Origin: Gillisia limnaea DSM 15749
GTDB taxonomy: Bacteria; Bacteroidota; Bacteroidia; Flavobacteriales; Flavobacteriaceae
Assembly (NCBI RefSeq): GCF_000243235.1
Contig: NZ_JH594605.1
Location: forward strand, 252,660 to 316,659
Direction: 5' to 3'
DNA: 64,000 nucleotides
Part shown: in pieces, positions 61,160 to 64,000 of the stretch
Numbering within the stretch: the first letter of the stretch is position 1
Layout: every line of letters starts with the position of its first letter
Position numbers and translations under genes: made by a program
Notes under the pieces: model-generated
Seen by the model: the letters and a program-made list of their open reading frames with translations, nothing else
The model's database searches: none
What the model was told of the DNA's origin: nothing

Positions 61160-63163
61160 TTATTCTGCAGAGGCAGTTTTAAATTTTGTAAGTCCATCCT
61201 TAAGCCAATCTAAATACTCTTCTTCATTTGGCGTATATCCAACCGGCTGATTAAGGATTTTCACGTTAGGATCCAAAAGAACATAAAACGGTTGGGAATT
61301 ATTCCTGAAATTCACCGTTTGGAACGTTGCCCATTTGTCACCTACCGTTCGTATCTTCTTAATTCCACCATTCTCACGAACATAATTAAATTTATCCTGT
61401 TCCGATAATTCCATTTTATCATCCACATAAAGTGAAATTAGGATGTATTTATTATTGATCATATCATAAACCTCAGGGTTGCTCCATACCTGTTCTTCCA
61501 TTTTTCGACAGTTCACACAAGCCCAACCTGTAAAATCCAGCATAATAGGTTTATTTTGGGCTTTAGATACTGCCAAACCTTCCTCCCAGGATTTGTACGC
61601 TTTTAATCCCAGTGGTCCTTCGGTTTCTTTTTCATAAACACTATAGAACAAAGGAGGCGGAAATCCACTCAATAACTTCAAATTGGCAAATGGGGTATTG
61701 GTTAATCCCGGGAATAAATATAGCACAAATAAAAAGCTAAGGCTTCCAAATGCAAACCGGGTTTTAGAAAGTTTCTTTTTGGGCCCATCGTGTGGGAAAC
61801 GGATTAATCCGAATAAATACAGCGTCAACCCTATTCCAACAATAATCCAGATTCCAATAAAGATCTCTCTTTTTAACAAGCCCCAGTGCTGGACCAAATC
61901 TGCATTCGACAAAAATTTAAATGCAAGGCCAAGCTCAATAAAGCCAAGCACGACTTTAACCGTATTTAACCAACCGCCACTTTTTGGAAGAGAACTCAAC
62001 CAGTTTGGAAAAAGTGCAAATAACGCAAATGGCAATGCGAGGGCCAGTCCAAAACCACCCATTCCAAAGGACAGCTGTATAGCTCCTCCATCACTGCTTA
62101 AAGAACCACCTAGTAATGATCCCAGGATAGGTCCCGTACATGAGAAGGAAACCAGCGCCAAAGTAAGCGCCATAAAAAAGATCCCTACTATTCCACCAAC
62201 ACTGGAAGCCTTATCATCCATTTTACTGCTCCAGGAAGTAGGTAGAGTGATCTCGTAATATCCAAAGAATGAAAACGCAAAAAATATAAAAATGACAAAA
62301 AACACAATATTCAGAGTGACATTTGTGGATATGTTATTAAGGATTTCCGGGGCAACACTATCCAATAAATGGAACGGAAGACTTAGCAAAAGATAGATTA
62401 GGAATATGAAAACCCCATACAAAATGGCATTTACAAGTCCTTTTTTACGTGTTCTCGCTCCTTTGGTGAAAAAGGAAACGGTAAGTGGGATCATTGGGAA
62501 AACACAAGGGGTTAGAAGAGCAATTAATCCTCCTATAAATCCTAAAAAGAAAATATTCCAGTAAGTACTTCCTTCCTCCTTTTCCGGTTGATAGTTTTCC
62601 CAACCCTGCATTTCAATATCTAGGGCTTTGGTTTTTTCTATATCAAGCGAAGTCACATCGGCATCTGCATAGCCTTTGATCGCTTTTTTTTCATTTACGG
62701 AAAACTGAAATGGAGCTATATCCGGCGGAAGGCACTGCTCATCATCACATACCATAAATTCCACTTCCACTTCAATGTTGGCATCTTTGTCAAAAACCTT
62801 TATTTCCTGAATAAAAACAGCTTCTTTGTCAAAGAATTTGATGTCCATTCCAAATACCTCATCATAAATAGCGGGAACATCGGGTTCCTTAGTGTTTCCT
62901 ATAAGTTCGTAGGTATTTGCTGAAGAATTAAAGGTAAAGGTAGTAGGGATCGGCCCATCTTCATCCACTTCCTGAGAATATAAATGCCAACCTTTTTCCA
63001 GCCTGGCAGTAAATATAAGGTTGTAAATACTATCGTTTTTCTGTTCCAGTTTTGCATCCCAGGTTATGGGATCTGCGATTTGAGAATTGGGGGTACTAAA
63101 AACCTGAGCCTGAACAGAGAATAAAGCGATTATCAGAAAGGCCAGCGTCATTATGTATTTCAT
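61160..63163 (-). CDS. DsbD-like thiol:disulfide interchange protein
   Basis: A 667-residue three-part protein. Signal MKYIMTLAFLIIALFSVQAQ. The N-terminal immunoglobulin-like domain (about 20-180) has the CDDEQCLPPD active-site Cys pair. The central membrane domain (about 205-480, eight hydrophobic segments) has Cys in LLTPCVFPMIPLT and SFSCTGPILGS. The C-terminal thioredoxin-like domain has WACVNCRKMEEQVW (CxxC). It would carry electrons from cytosolic thioredoxin to periplasmic disulfides and cytochrome c assembly. Its start overlaps the tilS stop by 4 bases (ATGA). Confidence 0.93.
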   Translation of the reverse strand: MKYIMTLAFLIIALFSVQAQVFSTPNSQIADPITWDAKLEQKNDSIYNLIFTARLEKGWHLYSQEVDEDGPIPTTFTFNSSANTYELIGNTKEPDVPAIYDEVFGMDIKFFDKEAVFIQEIKVFDKDANIEVEVEFMVCDDEQCLPPDIAPFQFSVNEKKAIKGYADADVTSLDIEKTKALDIEMQGWENYQPEKEEGSTYWNIFFLGFIGGLIALLTPCVFPMIPLTVSFFTKGARTRKKGLVNAILYGVFIFLIYLLLSLPFHLLDSVAPEILNNISTNVTLNIVFFVIFIFFAFSFFGYYEITLPTSWSSKMDDKASSVGGIVGIFFMALTLALVSFSCTGPILGSLLGGSLSSDGGAIQLSFGMGGFGLALALPFALFALFPNWLSSLPKSGGWLNTVKVVLGFIELGLAFKFLSNADLVQHWGLLKREIFIGIWIIVGIGLTLYLFGLIRFPHDGPKKKLSKTRFAFGSLSFLFVLYLFPGLTNTPFANLKLLSGFPPPLFYSVYEKETEGPLGLKAYKSWEEGLAVSKAQNKPIMLDFTGWACVNCRKMEEQVWSNPEVYDMINNKYILISLYVDDKMELSEQDKFNYVRENGGIKKIRTVGDKWATFQTVNFRNNSQPFYVLLDPNVKILNQPVGYTPNEEEYLDWLKDGLTKFKTASAE

Positions 63164-64000
63164 ACGGAATAGGTAATTTTCAATATTTTATTTGAAGGAT
63201 CTTTAATGGCAAAACGTGCATCTGCCCTATGATTAACAACCCAAAGGATCTTATCTTGAGAGCAAAGCAACCAACAATTTTCCTTCTCGGGCAAAGATAA
63301 TTTTTTGTCTTTAAAAAAGTCGCTAATCTTCTTCTTTCCTTTCATTCCAAATGGATGGAAAATATCCCCTTCCTTCCATTTCCTTAAGGTTAGTGGATAC
63401 TTAAGGGTTTCCTGTGCTACATAAATACAATGTGTCCCCTTTTCCAAAATCTCTGTAACCTCCTCAAAAACAAAGGTCCCAATTGGAAGCATTACAATAT
63501 CATCTCCTTCTAGGATTTTATAAATTTTATTGTTTTTTTCTGAAGGAATCTCGGTAAGCAACAAAAAGTTTCGGTCTTTTATCAATCGGTGTGTAGCCGA
63601 AAATACCATTTTTCCCGGTTGTGCTTTTAAAAGACCATGAATATCATCCCATTCTGTAAAGCCGAAGGATCTCAGCAATTGATACAAAACAGCTTTTGTA
63701 TTTGGGATCTTCTCTAAAATTTCAATATTTAGTTTATACCCGTGCGCATCTTTTGAAACGATTTCAGAATACAGCAAACCTATATAATCTTCAACCAAGT
63801 TTAAACTTTCATTCAAATGTGACTGAGTTTGAGCAAAGCCTTCCAGCAACTGCGAATTAATTTCTTCCATAATGGGAATCACCTCCAGCCTGATCTTATT
63901 CCGAAGGTATTTTGGAGAAGCATTGCTGCTGTCCTCACGCCAGGGGATATTTTTCTCACGGGCATAGGATTCAATTTCCTTTCTTGAAAATTTTATCAAA
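63160..64000 (-). CDS. tilS: tRNA(Ile)-lysidine synthetase, C-terminal part (5' end outside window)
   Basis: The frame runs open to the window edge, so the N-terminal ATP-PPi catalytic domain (SGGxDS) is not seen. The visible part starts FSRKEIESYAREKNIPWREDSSNASPKYLRNKIRLEVIP, the well-known segment of TilS, continues through a helical connector, and ends with a TilS C-terminal domain (LTLRKWKEGDIFHPFGMKGKKKISDFFKDKKLSLPEKENCWLL). It makes lysidine at the wobble position of tRNA-Ile(CAU), essential in bacteria. The gene overlaps dsbD by 4 bases; a full-length gene is expected upstream. Confidence 0.94.
   Translation of the reverse strand, partial: LIKFSRKEIESYAREKNIPWREDSSNASPKYLRNKIRLEVIPIMEEINSQLLEGFAQTQSHLNESLNLVEDYIGLLYSEIVSKDAHGYKLNIEILEKIPNTKAVLYQLLRSFGFTEWDDIHGLLKAQPGKMVFSATHRLIKDRNFLLLTEIPSEKNNKIYKILEGDDIVMLPIGTFVFEEVTEILEKGTHCIYVAQETLKYPLTLRKWKEGDIFHPFGMKGKKKISDFFKDKKLSLPEKENCWLLCSQDKILWVVNHRADARFAIKDPSNKILKITYSV

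Noticed and set aside
61683-62258. 191-codon plus-strand frame
   Set aside because: Antisense to the membrane domain of the DsbD-like gene; hydrophobic codons read in reverse make long open frames.
1-64000. CRISPR array, tRNA or rRNA genes, or a defence island
   Set aside because: I found no regularly spaced repeats, no cloverleaf-like or rRNA-like sequence and no recognisable defence gene set.

Overview
This 64 kb window looks like chromosomal DNA of a member of the Bacteroidota, family Flavobacteriaceae, close to the Gramella/Zunongwangia/Salegentibacter type of marine bacterium. The evidence is a low-GC, A-rich leader style, several promoters of the Bacteroidota type (TTG about 19 bases upstream of TAnnTTTG), the gliding-associated lipoprotein GldI, an OstA-like protein, and lineage-typical families (DUF3810, DUF5606, DUF349, tandem DUF368). 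Genus-level placement is inference. I see no rRNA, tRNA, CRISPR array or prophage.

Layout. 1-6 kb: the end of an unknown gene, a DUF721 (DciA-like) gene, pcm, ndk, a PhoD-like lipoprotein, then the overlapping set nrnA-like/gldI/cyclophilin-FKBP fusion. 6-14 kb: a ferritin-like DUF2383 protein, pepD, a DUF3810 membrane protein and two exported amidohydrolase-fold proteins. 14-21 kb: TrmH-type methyltransferase, DEAD-box helicase, Ste24-like protease, then rsh(spoT)-fur-purA packed closely. 21-33 kb: two Tat-exported ferritin-like proteins, OstA-like protein plus class III aminotransferase, a TPR protein, two DUF368 transporters, aroE and a DUF349 protein. 33-34.4 kb: a wrecked SAM methyltransferase gene split by a decayed mobile element. 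34.4-37 kb: mazG, DUF5606, def and ruvX on the minus strand, divergent from dapD. 38-43.7 kb: an AT-rich surface-glycan block (GT9, glycerophosphotransferase-like, Stealth phosphotransferase, InaA-type kinase, GT4), with a broken copy of the dapD 3' end in its middle. 43.7-49 kb: tsaC, CCA-transferase, ctaA, a pRiA4b ORF-3-like protein and a nucleoid-associated protein. 49-57 kb: a kinase-like protein of unknown role, an ABC exporter, uvrB, a secreted protein and a DUF2254 membrane protein. 57-64 kb, all minus: DUF885 lipoprotein, CocE/NonD hydrolase, DsbD-like reductase and the 3' part of tilS.

Most genes are housekeeping or cell-envelope functions. Themes that recur are the envelope (LPS transport OstA, undecaprenyl-phosphate-type DUF368, glycosyltransferases, DsbD, exported hydrolases), the stringent response and nucleotide metabolism (rsh, purA, ndk, mazG, nrnA), and translation quality (def, tsaC, CCA enzyme, tilS, TrmH).

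The most notable structures are not ordinary genes. (1) A 675-bp element at 33507-34181 has imperfect terminal inverted repeats and a 10-bp flanking direct repeat; removing it with one repeat copy restores the methyltransferase reading frame exactly. It contains the tail of a GIY-YIG nuclease gene. (2) A decayed second copy of the last ~46 codons of dapD lies 2.4 kb from the intact gene and brackets two glycan genes, as an insertion at the dapD 3' end would leave. (3) Several families of GC-rich palindromic intergenic repeats occur. No clearly new multi-gene defence or biosynthetic system is visible.
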